From: Lophius americanus
Lineage: Eukaryota > Chordata > Actinopteri > Lophiiformes > Lophiidae
Direction of reading: 5' to 3'
DNA length: 64,000 nt
NCBI GenBank assembly: GCA_037951165.1
Contig: JBBDHG010000043.1
Location: 1,300,501 to 1,364,500 of the forward strand
A program made the position numbers and the translations under genes. This document shows positions 24,701 through 33,564 of this stretch, piece by piece. The stretch's first letter is position 1. Each line of letters starts with the position of its first letter. Under the pieces are notes generated by a model. That model searched no databases and was not told the DNA's origin. It saw only the letters and a program-made list of their open reading frames with translations.

Positions 24701-24955
24701 ATCAAGAAAAGAAAACGTATGTATTAAATTACAGAAAATAAGTTACTTTTACACCTTGCTGTATTCTTCATGGTAGATCCTACTTGAGAATAAACTACTA
24801 ATAAACTACATTTGATACATTTCCTTCATTGTAATATAGAATACTATTCTATATTAAAACTCTTTACCTCTTTATTTTGGTTACAGGGCAAACCGGAGGA
24901 AGTGGAGGTGACAACGACAGCCGTGACAGGCGTCTCGTTAAAACCTGATAGTTAA
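6320..24955 (+). CDS. TMPRSS-type transmembrane serine protease (gene span, nine visible coding exons)
   Basis: Encodes a type II membrane-anchored trypsin-like (S1A) protease. Visible exons: 6320-6779, 13343-13497, 16888-16935, 17302-17467, 18600-18778, 22068-22163, 23452-23594, 24095-24250, 24887-24955. From the second exon on, every junction keeps frame and gives 337 residues. Order: Asn/Asp-rich linker, one transmembrane helix, a stem of about 30 residues, activation site RIVGG, catalytic His in TAAHC, Asp in NDYDVGLLR, Asp of the S1 pocket in GVDSCQ, and Ser in GDSGGP. Family knowledge predicts cleavage after Arg/Lys at the cell surface after activation at R|IVGG. Odd points: no LDLRA or SRCR domain is visible in the stem, and the first exon ends in phase 1 while the transmembrane exon needs phase 2, so a small exon between them has been missed or the first exon is misassigned. 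I cannot choose among TMPRSS paralogues, so no symbol is given. Confidence 0.8.
9140..9230. repeat. Fish interspersed-repeat tail fragment
   Basis: The segment 'gctgggatgggctccagccc' followed by an eroded 'gttatggagaatgaaatgaa' resembles the widespread fish tail 'GCTGGGATAGGCTCCAGC...GGTTACAGAAAATGGATGG', also seen near 40.05 and 49.65 kb. Strongly degraded. Confidence 0.4.
11105..11150 (+). repeat. (TTC)n microsatellite
   Basis: About fifteen uninterrupted TTC units. It lies directly beside an L2-like tail and creates spurious poly-Ser, poly-Phe and poly-Lys reading frames. Confidence 0.95.
11150..11260. repeat. L2-like LINE/SINE tail fragment
   Basis: Contains the typical fish repeat sentence 'caatttagtgtcaccaatt ... 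catgtttttggactgtgg gaggaagcc ... gcagaaaaccacgcagac'. Non-coding remnant; the same family recurs near 60.4 and 61.0 kb. Confidence 0.7.
12685..13260. repeat. Two repeat remnants abutting the transmembrane exon
   Basis: At 12690-12760 is the 'ccaaaaagcccccaatctgctgc' box of the unnamed dispersed family. At about 12950-13250 is a second copy of the LINE-derived segment seen at 4.1-4.6 kb: the minus strand reads a damaged GSVLGPL motif, and the flank 'gatattttccatgga' is shared. The LINE-derived part ends less than 100 bases before the transmembrane exon. Confidence 0.5.
13343..13497 (+). CDS. Protease exon B: transmembrane segment
   Basis: Acceptor CTATCTCAG and donor G|GTAAGT. The frame begins with an Asn/Asp-rich acidic stretch, then Ser/Arg-containing sequence, then a hydrophobic run LLMILSFSIIIKLIIVSALL that serves as the signal anchor; one Lys interrupts it. 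Positive residues before the helix (Lys, Arg, Arg) fit an inside N-terminus, that is, type II topology. The exon enters in phase 2 and leaves in phase 1. Confidence 0.75.
14546..14553 (+). repeat. Left 8-bp target-site duplication of hAT element
   Basis: CCTTATAT directly abuts the left end of the element and is repeated exactly at 16537-16544. An 8-bp duplication is the hallmark of hAT insertion. Confidence 0.85.
14738..15284 (-). pseudogene. hAT transposase C-terminal part, broken
   Basis: Two frames with the hAT C-terminal signature. The upstream piece (15069-15284) carries the LVDIT..LN.KLQG region and the downstream piece (14738-14938) carries the DLQCNSELK...TYLCEKTF dimerisation region. 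They are separated by stops and frameshifts. Confidence 0.75.
15628..15819 (-). pseudogene. hAT transposase core fragment, broken
   Basis: A 63-codon frame with TEELL.L.P.HG and VVITTDGAPSM, matching the central part of SCAND3/GTF2IRD2-like transposases around a catalytic Asp. The frame ends shortly after, in an A-tract. Confidence 0.75.
16537..16544 (+). repeat. Right 8-bp target-site duplication of hAT element
   Basis: CCTTATAT, an exact copy of the sequence at 14546-14553. Confidence 0.85.
16888..16935 (+). CDS. Protease exon C: short stem
   Basis: Acceptor CTCTCTTCAG and donor G|GTAAGA. Sixteen residues, VRFLLPSQLSESPLCG counting the split codons, join the membrane helix to the catalytic domain. 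The Cys near its end, or the one in DCP at the start of the next exon, is expected to form the disulfide that keeps the stem attached after activation. Phase 1 on both sides. Confidence 0.8.
17302..17467 (+). CDS. Protease exon D: activation site and catalytic His
   Basis: Reads DCPVLARNRQ then RIVGG, WQVSLQW, HVCGGAIISP and VITAAHCF. The activation cleavage follows Arg, and Ile becomes the new N-terminus. The Cys pair around His matches the chymotrypsin 42-58 disulfide; an extra Cys occurs in SPCWV. Acceptor CACCCAG, donor GA|GTAAGA, leaving phase 2. Confidence 0.92.
17815..18000. repeat. Possible mariner-like transposon fragment
   Basis: The text 'gaggggcgatccataagtgg' followed by 'cacttttattttcaaaatag' and 'tcaccttgaacattcataga' resembles the end of IS630/mariner-type elements. 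No inverted partner or transposase frame is visible, so the call is weak. Confidence 0.35.
18600..18778 (+). CDS. Protease exon E: catalytic Asp
   Basis: Reads EASDWLVVVDTVSI, YRALRVIYHPRF and NNDYDVGLLR. The second Asp of DYD is the catalytic one (family consensus DIAL; here DVGL). Acceptor TTCCTGCAG, donor GAAG|GTAAAA; phase 2 in, phase 1 out. Confidence 0.92.
19250..19620 (+). repeat. Dispersed unnamed repeat, copy with internal duplication
   Basis: The 'agctggatctcc' - 'ttgatt/cgattca' - 'caaatttgga' - 'aagctcccyctag' unit occurs twice in tandem (about 19325-19435 and 19488-19585). The second unit is closer to the family pattern, with 'gatggcccaaaaacttttgg' and 'ctccccctagtggcagaaat'. 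Confidence 0.65.
20033..20060 (+). repeat. CAGA-rich simple repeat
   Basis: Imperfect CAGA/GACA tract within the protease intron. Confidence 0.7.
22068..22163 (+). CDS. Protease exon F: VCLP / TGWG region
   Basis: Reads GGVRPVCLPSP and AACWITGWGYTYEG. The Cys of VCLP is the chymotrypsin-122 equivalent that links to the stem; the next Cys pairs with the one near the catalytic Ser. The acceptor (GGTTGAAG) has a poor pyrimidine tract, but the frame and the family pattern fix it. Donor GGAG|GTGTGT; phase 1 both sides. Confidence 0.88.
22430..22617 (+). repeat. Dispersed unnamed repeat, left part of copy in protease intron
   Basis: Contains 'actccccctagtgagtgaaa', 'gtcgattcagattcaccaaa', 'aaccaacggttgggaaatta' and 'tggcccgaaaaattgtcgga', the family's ordered boxes, leading into the inverted-repeat arm at 22617. 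Confidence 0.65.
22617..22918 (+). repeat. Left arm of long inverted repeat
   Basis: Runs from 'cggaaatatataactgactt' through 'ttcttcctcggtag', 'gatccatggaacaggttttg', 'ggtatccccgactttcagtg', 'actcatgagtgaagcagaac' to 'attattattgtaacagaacc'. The reverse complement of 23733-24045 matches it over nearly its full length with scattered differences. Confidence 0.88.
23452..23594 (+). CDS. Protease exon G: S1 specificity pocket
   Basis: Reads GFVSTELRQARVKVL, SVCANSNVYGVHLTPRMICA, then GVDSCQ. The Asp six residues before the catalytic Ser defines trypsin-like (Arg/Lys) specificity. The Cys pair matches the 168-182 disulfide. Acceptor TTTCTCAG, donor CCAG|GTGAAC; phase 1 in, phase 0 out. The exon lies between the two arms of the inverted repeat. 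Confidence 0.92.
23733..24045 (-). repeat. Right arm of long inverted repeat
   Basis: Reverse-complement partner of 22617-22918, including shared unique DNA such as the (ATTATT)n tail, 'tcatgagtgaagcag' and 'ggatatccactcc'-type segments. It ends 49 bases before the next exon. Confidence 0.88.
24095..24250 (+). CDS. Protease exon H: catalytic Ser
   Basis: Begins with GDSGGPLVC and continues with GWRLAGVVSWGDGCGRR, KPGVYSRI and HWVERYIE, the classical end of an S1A domain. The acceptor (TTTTAAG) lacks C in the AG context but frame and motif are unambiguous. Donor GAG|GTAATT; phase 0 on both sides, 52 codons. Confidence 0.94.
24887..24955 (+). CDS. Protease exon I: C-terminal tail and stop
   Basis: Acceptor TTGGTTACAG. 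Twenty-two residues, Glu/Val/Thr-rich (GKPEEVEVTTTAVTG...), then TAA followed at once by a second TAA. There is no C-terminal membrane anchor, in agreement with anchoring through exon B. Confidence 0.8.
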   Translation, partial: GKPEEVEVTTTAVTGVSLKPDS

Positions 24956-24959
24956 TAAA
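24954..24959 (+). terminator. Poly(A) signal overlapping the protease stop codon
   Basis: AATAAA begins at the second base of the stop codon TAA. A GT-rich stretch (ctcgtttgtgtttg) about 30 bases downstream fits a cleavage element, so the 3' untranslated region would be only about 20 bases. Confidence 0.6.
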
Positions 24960-25340
24960 CAAAGAAGCAAATCATCTGTATCTGCTCGTTTGTGTTTGAT
25001 TTAAATCAAACATCCTGTGAGTATAAGCTGAACTCTACTAGAGCCTTGCTGCGTGAGTGAGGCTCGGACACTGACCAACTGGACTACTGTCAATGCTCAT
25101 GTCAATAGCCTTAGTCACCATAGGGCAAAATTAATTATTAATCAAATGTCTTTCAGTGTTGTGGCAATTTAAGCAACATTTGGGTGTGGCTTTTTGGTTC
25201 GTCGCATTTATACGCATGCATGTGACATTCATGGGATATGATGATGTCACATTTAGAGCCAGTCTGATGAAATGTAAGCTGTAGGAATTATTAATTAATT
25301 ATTTCAGTGCAATATTGAACTTTACATATGCAACCATTAT

Positions 25341-25790
25341 CCATAACATTATAACAACTGACAGTTGAAGTCAAGTTAATAGTCATTATTTTGTTATCGT
25401 GGCACCTGTCAGTGGTTGGGATATATTAGGCAGCAAGTGAAGAAGTTCTCCAGAAGTTGACGCGTTTGATGCAAAAATAATTTAGTTTAATTATATGCGT
25501 GACTTCGACAAAGACCACATTGTGACGGCTAGATGACTGGGTCAGAGCATCTCCCAAACTACAGCTTTTTTTTAGGTGCTCCTAAGCACAACTGGTGAAT
25601 GGGCCAAAAGGTCATGGGCGAGCCCCTGTTGTCCAATCCCATGGCCGAGCTACTGCAGCACAAATTACTGACCGATTTATTGCTGGTTCTGATAAACAGG
25701 TGTTGAAACACATCAGTAGATCACAGAGCTGTTTCTGTGGAAGAAAAGAGGACCTACAAAATATTAGACAGGTGGCTTTAATGTTATGAC
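25341..25790 (+). mobile_element. Tc1/mariner-like element remnant, deleted
   Basis: The ends are inverted ('ataacattataacaactgac' at the left; 'ttaatgttatgac' at the right). Inside, eroded pieces of a Tc1-like transposase can be read, for example 'gactgggtcagagcatctcc' and a RATAAQIT..F.AGSDK stretch typical of its helix-turn-helix region. Much of the catalytic part is missing. It lies in the spacer between the protease and ethe1. Confidence 0.7.
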
Positions 25791-27840
25791 TGCTTGAAAA
25801 TATTACTTTGAAAAATCCACCTCTAAAAAACAAAACAAGCACTGGCTTATATTTTCAAAATATCAAATACATACACTTAAAAATCTACTAAATTATGTCA
25901 AATACGAGTCAAATAAGTGGAAAGTCCAAAGTTTTCTATTCACATAACAACTCTCAAATAAGGTATGGTCCACAAAGCCAAGAAGGGGTCGGACAGCAAC
26001 GTAGTAGGTGACGTAGGTGACGCCTTGGTGTTGAGCTGTAACCTTAACGGACTGACTTTTATACATATTTTTAGAATTTAAACAAATTTGAATTTGAAGT
26101 GATCACCTACAAAAAACTAATACTGGTACCACATCTTGATATCATAAAAAAACAAAAACTTGCCAATCAAAATAAAAGTTCAGAGGCAGAATGTTTTTCT
26201 ACTCTGCTTCTCCTTGTTAGTTTCGGCTCTGGGGAGCAAAAGCAGATCTGGCTCAGAAGATCTGAGAGTTCTGAGGGTTCAGAATGGAGATCAAAAATTA
26301 ATTTGGGTCTTAAACTAGTCAGTGCTTCATGAACAAACAGAACCAATAAAGGCAGTGAAAATATATACATATCATCCCGAGCATCGCCGTTCTAAACTTG
26401 AAGCAGCCGAGCAGTAGTTGAGGTGGATGAAGATAAATGCGTGGACATGTTTTTGCAAATACTGCTAAGACACCCACCCCTTGAATCATTCATACGTCTT
26501 AAGGTCATAGTCCTTCTTTTATGTGGTTGTTAAAATTTAATCCTGCGTCCATGTCTACTAAGATTACTGGCCTGGTTTTAGAGGCTGACTTTAGATTGTT
26601 CTTTGTCTCTAAAAATAGTGACCTTTGTGGTATCTTTTTATAACTGAAGAAAATTGCTTCACCTGGAATCAATTATTTGTGCTCCACTTACTCAGAATTT
26701 GTGAAGGATTATTGACCCATATGGGCAATGCTCATACAGTAAAACAATAATTCTCAAATGACTTCCTCTAATGGTACTGTGGGTTATGTGATATTCTTCT
26801 TTTAATTCATTTTTGAAAAAAAGAAGAAAATGTCAGTCCAGTAAAGGAGATTTTACATGTAACATTCTGTTGGTGGGAAGTTTGGATACTGAATGACGGA
26901 CAAAAACATCATTTATTTGTTGTTGACACATGACAGCCATACAGCAGAACATATGGATAAGGACGTATATTAGAAAACAGTAGCAAACAAAATACAGTCA
27001 TTCATTTTAACTGCCATTGAATTCTTATTTTATGATGAAAAAAAGGTTGGCACATAAGTACTAGTTACAAATTGGTGGTTTTTTAATACTAAAAAGTGTG
27101 ACCTGGTGTGAGCAATTCAATTTTCCTGCAGACTCATAGTAACTTTAGGTTTCGCCCACTGGCAAACACACCCTCGACCCTGTGCTGCGTTCATAAACTT
27201 TATAAACTCGGAAATTCAAATTTTCGGACAATTGACAATCATAATTCACACGATGAGCTCTTTGCTTGGATGATTTTCCTAATCAATATGCTTAAATGTT
27301 CGTATTTAAAAAATAACAAAGAGATTAGTGCGCTAAAATAAAAAGTACACATCTTCTGAACAAATAAAATTTCACTCATAATGGTTAATTGCATAGAACA
27401 TTTGTTTAAAAAAAAAAATAGAATTAATAGCAGCTCTTATATTAATGTCATCATTCAAACGGGATAGTGATGATGATTATATCACTGAATATCTGAGTAA
27501 TAAATACATAAAAAACACTGACATGATTGTATCTGTGTATACGTTTTTCAATTTTCAATGTGTCATGAACGCAACATTAAGACCCCACTCCTACAGACCG
27601 TGATGCTCGTGTGGAGCTTGCTGATTGAACGCACGTAGACTGGACTACGGAGGAAGCTGGCAGGAATCCCGTGGCCCAGCCCTCTCCGGTTGCTCAATAA
27701 CAAACATTGGCTATTGGTTGTGGTGTTGGTTACAGCTGCTGTAAAAAATAGTGACATTTTAATATCGCCATTGTCCCGAGGGTTCATCCAGGGTGACAGT
27801 TTGAAAGAGTTCTCCCTCCATGCAGTAATGTGACAACATC
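25791..27840. other. Spacer between protease and ethe1
   Basis: AT-rich with no recognised gene, RNA or repeat. The last few hundred bases are the presumed ethe1 promoter region; no TATA box stands out. Confidence 0.5.
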
Positions 27841-27965
27841 GCTATCTTAAAGGGCTAGAGACGTAACTCAAGTGACTGACAGACAGCGGAGACTCTCTAG
27901 TAGAATTACCCCCTTTTTAGATAACTCCCGCTGCTTGAGTCGGTTTGGAACGCCAGTTAGTGACC

Positions 27966-28175
27966 ATGTGTTCGTTGATAAGCCGAGTGAAACCGGTTCA
28001 GCGGACTCTGGCTCTCTCGCATGTCCTGGGATCAGGCGCCGAGAGCTCGCGGTACGCAGCAGCCGAGAGCAGACGCATCTGTCCCCGCGTAAGCTCTGGC
28101 ATCGTCCCGCTAAGAACTACCAGCAGATCCTACTGCTCCAGAATGGCACTCACCGAGGGTTTGTTCTTCAGACAA
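27966..28175 (+). CDS. ethe1 exon 1: presequence
   Basis: ATG context gaccATGt. Seventy codons with many Arg and Ser, ending GLFFRQ, which matches the family's start of the mature enzyme (human ILLRQ). Donor CAA|GTAGGT, phase 0. No in-frame ATG precedes it in the exon; an in-frame TTG lies 21 bases upstream. A second Met (codon 60, SRMALTEG) sits just before the conserved part. Confidence 0.9.
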
Positions 28176-31100
28176 GTAGGTTTAAACGACATTTGCTTAA
28201 GTTTCAGTTGTTTTTAGGTATAATATTTCTAAACACAGCAGTGTTTGTAAATAGTTAGCATTTAGCCAGTATTATAATTAGTGGGCAGTGAGTTAGCCGT
28301 TAGCTTCACTGTTAAACCGCGTTCAATGTCAAAAGGATTGAATGGCATTTCCAAGCTAACCCGCTCGTAAATTTAATGTAAGTGTAAACACTGCAGTGAG
28401 TAGTATTTTTTTCAATGACGACTAAAGCATCAAAAAAGTGAAGAAAGATTTATTTTCACGTCTATGAAAACGTGTGTGATACGTTCAGGTGTAAAAACGA
28501 CGTTGAGTTTGTTGTGTGACCTATATGATTAAAGTACAGATTACACATTAAACACACATCCTGTGGTTAAAAACAACCCTCCAGAATACTTTACTGTCAA
28601 CAATTAGCTCAACTTATAGTTCTACCTAACCTATCTCACTCTTTTCCAAACACACACCCTCATTACTGGGAGAGTCGACTATCGTCAATCTTTATACTCC
28701 TTTTGTTACTTTGTTATCTAGTCACTCATGTGCCCTTTTCACCTTTTTTACTTCCTATTCAGTTGTTTGAGAGTGAGAGCAGCACCTACACCTACCTGCT
28801 GGCGGACACGGAGACCAAGGAGGCCATCCTCATTGATCCCGTACTGGAGACCATTGACAGGGACCTGAAGCTCATCCATCAATTGGGGCTCATTCTTAAA
28901 GTAGCAGGTAGAAAAACTATTTTAGTATGGGTAATAAGATGTTGATAACATCACTTAAAAAAGCATTTAAATGTCGCCGTTCCATCTTCATCGTCCAACA
29001 CATCCCTCTTGTATGTATACCTCTTGTACCCCCCCCCCCCCTCTCATAGTAAACACTCATTGCCATGCGGACCACATCACAAGCACCGGGATGATGAAGA
29101 AACGACTGGTTGGACTTAAGAGTGCAATCTCCAAGTTCAGCGGTGCCAGTGCAGATATCCAATTGTCTGAGGGAGACAAGATCACCTTTGGAAAACATGT
29201 AAGATGATATGAACATCCTCTTCATTACTTTGGATCCGTATCATCTATTGCTCTGTAAATAAATAAAACTTTGTTTATATTGCCTGATTTAAAAAAGACC
29301 TTTGTCTCCTCCCTGTTGCAGTATCTGAGGGTGAGAGACACACCGGGACACACTGATGGGTGTGTGTCACTGGTGACAGGGGATCAGAGTATGGTTTTCA
29401 CTGGGGACGCTTTGCTCATCAGAGGCTGTGGCCGGACAGACTTCCAGCAGGGTAGACCTATTCTTTTACTTTGATCCAATAACCTCATTTTGAATATCTT
29501 GCATTTGGGGTGGTTTTATATAAAATGTATTCTTTCATTATTGTCATTACGGCGAAACGTTTGTTTTTGTAATACTGTTGAAAGACCACTAGGGGGCAAT
29601 AGTGTATCTGTATGTGGTATTGATCAGACTTCCTGTCTCTCAAATCCAGGCTCAGCTGAGAAGCTCTACACATCCGTTCATCAGAAGATCTTCACTCTGC
29701 CTGATCAGTGCCATGTCTACCCAGCACATGACTATTTAGGTAGGCTGAACCCCCATACGTTGTGTGTGTTAATGTCTCATCTCATTGTTAAGACCCTGAA
29801 ACCCTAGCTCCTCGGGCGCTTCAGAGGGGCTGCCCACTGCTCCCTCAGGGATGGGTCAAATGCAGAGAAATCATTTCACTATGTTGTCCTGTGTATGGCT
29901 CTATGTGATAATGAGAGGATTTCTTTTTCTTCTTATGCACACAGTCCCATTGTAAATACATACACAGTGTTACAATCTCTACTGTTGTTAGATGAGCAGA
30001 ATTTTCAATCCTAGTTAAAGTTACATAAAAAGCGATTGGACTTCTCCTTAAGTTTGAAATATTTAATTTCTCATTGAAGACACTCCATCTTTAACTAACT
30101 GATACCTGTATTCCACATTGAATCATTCAACACTATTGTGGATTGTTAGGATTGTTGAGTGCACGTTTCCATACCGGCATCAGGCGAGTCGTTGGTGTAT
30201 AATGGTTGAAGGTCTGAATGTTGGTGAAATTACCTGAGGAAGGTCCGTAAGAAAAAACTCCCATGTACAGACTGCCAATCCAGGGGGCTTCTATCCCTCC
30301 TCTCTTAGACGGTGTGTCCTCAAGTCTAGACATCAGTTTGAAAGGAGAATACCTTGTTCTTAAGATGTTAGTAACCTGATCAGTTGGCATTCCTCGGTTG
30401 AGGAGATGCATTTGAAATACAGTTGTTTTCTCTCAATTGTAGGGTGAACCAGTTTTCCTCCAGTGGGGATTCAGGGTTACAATTTATGTTTGCAGAAAAT
30501 CCCTCTTATTTTCCTCATCCCTGATACCGCTTGTCAATTTGGTTTGGTAATAAATGTTGAGGCTTCCATCCTCTTCAAGGTGCACAAGGCAGTAGAGGTG
30601 CACCGATTGCAATTTTCTTGGCCGATCACCAGTTTTAAAAGTCTACACAAGCCAATTACGATTTATGTTCTCCATTCAATTTTAGAAATGATAATAAGTC
30701 ATGTATTTTCAGTGCTTTTAATTTGAGAGACTACATTGGAAATGATTAGGCTGGTCGACCTTGTGTAATGTGCATGTATTCGGACCTGTTGAAATTAATG
30801 TACCCTCCTTGTGTTCCTTAAACTAATTGCATGACATTTCGAAGGGGAAAATAATACTTTGTAAGCGTTGTTTAGTCCATTATGTTACATGTTTACTTTG
30901 TTCAAGGACTTCAGGGCCTATGGCTGAGTCTGAGCTCCTGCTAGCTTTAGCTGCCCTGCTAACGTTAGCGTCTGAACTTGTTGTGTTCTTCGGGTGATAA
31001 AATTTGAAGTGTGTGATTAAGTTTGTTGTGCCAGACAATTTCAGGGTTGAGAGATGCCTTATTTTTTCCTTGCTGGAGTCACAAATTGCCAGTTCTGTGT

Positions 31101-31905
31101 TTTGTGGTTTACTTGGAAGATGTTTGGACCCGTGGTAGCTGGTCCTTAGTATGCATGTACGGCGCATGCGTGCAACCGGCCTAATGTGAGGCTGCTGGGC
31201 CGATAGCTGATTTGATAAAACTAAACCCATTTGATCAAACTAGGCCTCCAATTAAATATTTTCCATTTTGACCTCCACCGCTGTACATCTGATGCAAACA
31301 GGTCAAGCTTTTCTAGACATGTGTTTCATTTACCATTTTTTATCGTTGCTAATTTAATACTTATATAAATCAAAACAAATCATAGAAATGTTATTCGATG
31401 CATACAAGTTCTTTTTTTCAAAGCTTATAACACTTTATATGTGAGAGTGGATGATCTCTTACACAGTGTTGGCAGTGTGTGTCTCATTTGCATGTTTGCC
31501 AGCACCATGTGTTTTGTGATCACGCTAAATATTATATTTCTTTTCATTGGACTCTGAGGCTCAACATCTGGTAGACATAAGACCGCATTGACTGCAGATG
31601 ACATTCTATATTGTTCTGTGTGTGTTTTTGTGCACCAGGTCAGACCGTCTCTACGGTTGGCGAGGAGCGTAAGTTTAACCCACGCTTGACCAAGAGCCTG
31701 GATGAGTTTGTGGACATAATGAACAAACTGAATCTCCCCAAACCCAAGAAAATAGGTATGAAGGACAGTTCTCTCTGTGAATCCAAGTCTAATAATAATT
31801 TCAAGGATGTAACTCTACTAGCTTTGGGATCTATTCCTGACAACGGTTTCTTCTTGCTTTGCAGATATTTCAGTGCCTGCTAATATGGTTTGTGGAGTGC
31901 ATTAA
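27966..31905 (+). CDS. Persulfide dioxygenase ETHE1, mitochondrial (gene span, seven exons)
   Basis: ETHE1 is the mitochondrial matrix iron enzyme of the metallo-beta-lactamase fold that oxidises glutathione persulfide to sulfite and glutathione during hydrogen sulfide breakdown. Exons: 27966-28175, 28763-28907, 29050-29198, 29322-29451, 29650-29739, 31639-31755, 31865-31905; 882 nt, 293 residues, all phases consistent. The metal motif THCHADH and Fe ligands His122, His178 (DTPGHTDG) and Asp197 (FTGDALL) lie exactly 43 residues beyond human His79, His135 and Asp154, so there is no internal gap. The Arg-rich start region RGCGRTDFQ is also kept. The C-terminus VPANMVCGVH is four residues shorter than human. 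The N-terminus is about 43 residues longer and is rich in Arg and Ser with few acidic residues, as expected for a matrix presequence. A second Met at residue 60 could start a shorter form. Confidence 0.95.
28763..28907 (+). CDS. ethe1 exon 2
   Basis: Acceptor CCTATTCAG, donor GCAG|GTAGAA. Encodes LFESESSTYTYLLAD and EAILIDPVLETIDRD, the first strands of the metallo-beta-lactamase fold with the typical DPV turn. Phase 0 in, phase 1 out. Confidence 0.95.
29050..29198 (+). CDS. ethe1 exon 3: HxHxDH motif
   Basis: Acceptor CTCTCATAG after a C-tract, donor CAT|GTAAGA. Encodes VNTHCHADHITSTG, with the first Fe-ligand His, and ends in LSEGDKITFGKH. Phase 1 in, phase 0 out. Confidence 0.95.
29322..29451 (+). 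CDS. ethe1 exon 4: second His and Asp ligands
   Basis: Acceptor CCTGTTGCAG, donor CAGG|GTAGAC at 29452. Encodes RDTPGHTDGCVS, VFTGDALLIRGCGRTDFQQ. Contains the remaining two Fe ligands and the Arg thought to contact glutathione in the human enzyme. Confidence 0.95.
29650..29739 (+). CDS. ethe1 exon 5
   Basis: Acceptor AAATCCAG, donor TTAG|GTAGGC. Encodes GSAEKLYTSVHQKIFTLPD and VYPAHDYLG, with the YPAHDY motif of the family. Phase 1 both sides. Confidence 0.95.
   Translation, partial: AQLRSSTHPFIRRSSLCLISAMSTQHMTI
29795..29940 (+). repeat. Fish interspersed repeat tail
   Basis: The text 'ggggctgcccactgctccct' followed by 'gatgggtcaaatgcagagaa' and 'atttcacta' is the familiar end of a widespread fish retroposon; an inverted relative is at about 48.37-48.50 kb. 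Confidence 0.65.
30590..31285 (-). mobile_element. hAT/ZBED-like DNA transposon remnant
   Basis: The left side reads 'cagtagaggtgcaccgattg', like the end of many hAT elements. The minus-strand frame 30880-31230 contains KLSGTTNLITHFKFYHPKNT, resembling the C-terminal part of a BED zinc finger. The rest of a transposase is absent, and the right end and target duplication are not clear. Confidence 0.5.
31639..31755 (+). CDS. ethe1 exon 6
   Basis: Acceptor GTGCACCAG, donor ATAG|GTATGA. Encodes GQTVSTVGEERKFNPRL, EFVDIMNKLNLPKPKKI, the C-terminal helical part. Phase 1 both sides. Confidence 0.95.
31865..31905 (+). CDS. ethe1 exon 7: C-terminus
   Basis: Acceptor TGCTTTGCAG. Encodes DISVPANMVCGVH and stop TAA. 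Matches the family C-terminus VPANM.CGV. Confidence 0.93.
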
Positions 31906-32204
31906 ATCCGAATGTCCTGCAAAAAGGGGGATTTCAATCAAATCAACAATGTAATAGATAACAGTTAAAATGTCAAAGTTTATATTTGCCGTATTAACCA
32001 AAACCGATCACCATGAAGTGCTTTATTGTGCATGAAAGAGGATTAGGACAGTATGTGAAATTCTAGTTCTAATTCTTGAAGCAAACGTTCTGACTCGTCA
32101 GTTGGGGTTGTTTTTGGCATATTAGTTAGAATGTCGGTCAGACTGCTGGGGCTTTAGCCTGGAATGTTTTGGCTAGCCCACACTCTTTCTGACACCGGAG
32201 AAAT

Positions 32205-32210
32205 AATAAA
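32205..32210 (+). terminator. Candidate ethe1 poly(A) signal
   Basis: AATAAA about 300 bases after the stop; another lies at 32318-32323, and an ATTAAA variant overlaps the stop itself (31901-31906). Which one is used cannot be told from sequence. Confidence 0.35.
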
Positions 32211-33564
32211 TAAGTATCATGAATTATAAATGATAAACTCTTGACCAGAACCCAGCTCTTAATGCGGCCCGTGTGTGTTTATTGATGCGTGCTCACTTAT
32301 TATTTTCTCAGAGAAATAATAAATAATTTTTTATTATTATGATCAGTGATCATTAAGTGATCAGCGCCTGTTGCTGTCTGATGATTGGCTCAATGATTGG
32401 ACTGACTGCTTTCAGCATTTAAAATGTTTCCACTCCCACAGCAATGTCAGTGCAAGAAATATTCAGGCAGAATTAATAGCGGCTGCCTAAAACCAGACAG
32501 GACAAAGTTAGCTCTCTGAGATCATTTGAGATTCATCAGTTGAGTATGTGTTTAAAACTATTCGCACCTTATCAAAAATTGATTTTTTATTTGTTTACTA
32601 TTCACGCAGCTTTCCCAACCTTCCAGGTTTCCTATGTATGTGAATGTAAAGATGCAGATTCTAAAAGTTGTAGGGGTTTTAATTTGCTGCTGTTGACGTC
32701 ATTGTGATCATGCTTTGGAAAAAACAAAAAGTAATGCAATCTGTGATTTGGAGTGAATGCTGGATGTCGGTACACGGGGGACAACCACTAATACTGTTGT
32801 TTTGTACTTTCATTAAATTTGTTTATTTTTGACTCTGCACTCAGATGTGTTTTTGTGTACTGGGTTGGAAACACACATTGGACCTCCATTCAGTGTTGGG
32901 TTTAGTATTCATGAATGCTTAACTGGGACAATTGGACTCTTCCACATCTCCTTCCTGGTGATTCCACACATTCACCCATACTGCTGCCAGACGAGGCCCT
33001 TCTTTGCATAACAGGAAGAGGAAGCTATCCCATTTGCATTTGGAATCTCTGAGGGCCAAGTTTCCATTGAGAACATCTGATCGCGCCGTGTGTGCGACTC
33101 TCAACACTCTTCTGTTTTCTTACGTCTCCAATAAACAAGGAGCCCATGGAAACGCGTGTCATCATTGCAATAAGGTATAATGGAGCATCCGGGCCAAACA
33201 CTGACACTTCTGATTTGAAGATGTTCTGTGTTTGCTGCTCTCAGCCAACAACAATAAACCAGCCGGTACGACAGGTTTCTTTCCGACAGAGAGTGTCGGC
33301 GTCGGAATGAGGCGCATGCTACTTACAAAGACAAGACTCTAGCAGAGGAGTTTGTACATTTGATTGTGAGCTGTATGAAACTACTGGACCAGCGGAGACT
33401 TCTCCTTCATCGACATGTTTTCAACAGATTTTCTCTTTAACCTGGTTTTAAAGATGCATTCTAAAGATAGCAGGTGGTTCTGTCTATTTTTGGGAGTTTA
33501 CCGTCAGAAAACACTTTTATAAATTACCTTTTAAATAGAAACTTTGGCCTACGCTGTTGTCCCC

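Larger units (their letters stand above)
29740..31638. other. ethe1 intron 5, repeat-bearing
   Basis: The longest ethe1 intron. It holds a fish LINE/SINE tail (about 29.80-29.94 kb) and a hAT/BED-like remnant (about 30.59-31.28 kb). No exon is recognised. Confidence 0.65.

Noticed and set aside
30133..30411. 92-codon minus-strand frame inside the ethe1 intron
   Set aside because: No recognised family and no splice context; may be part of a repeat. Not strong enough to call a gene.
33092..33310. Possible exon or gene fragment downstream of ethe1
   Set aside because: Short frame without recognisable domain; ethe1 is already complete at 31905.
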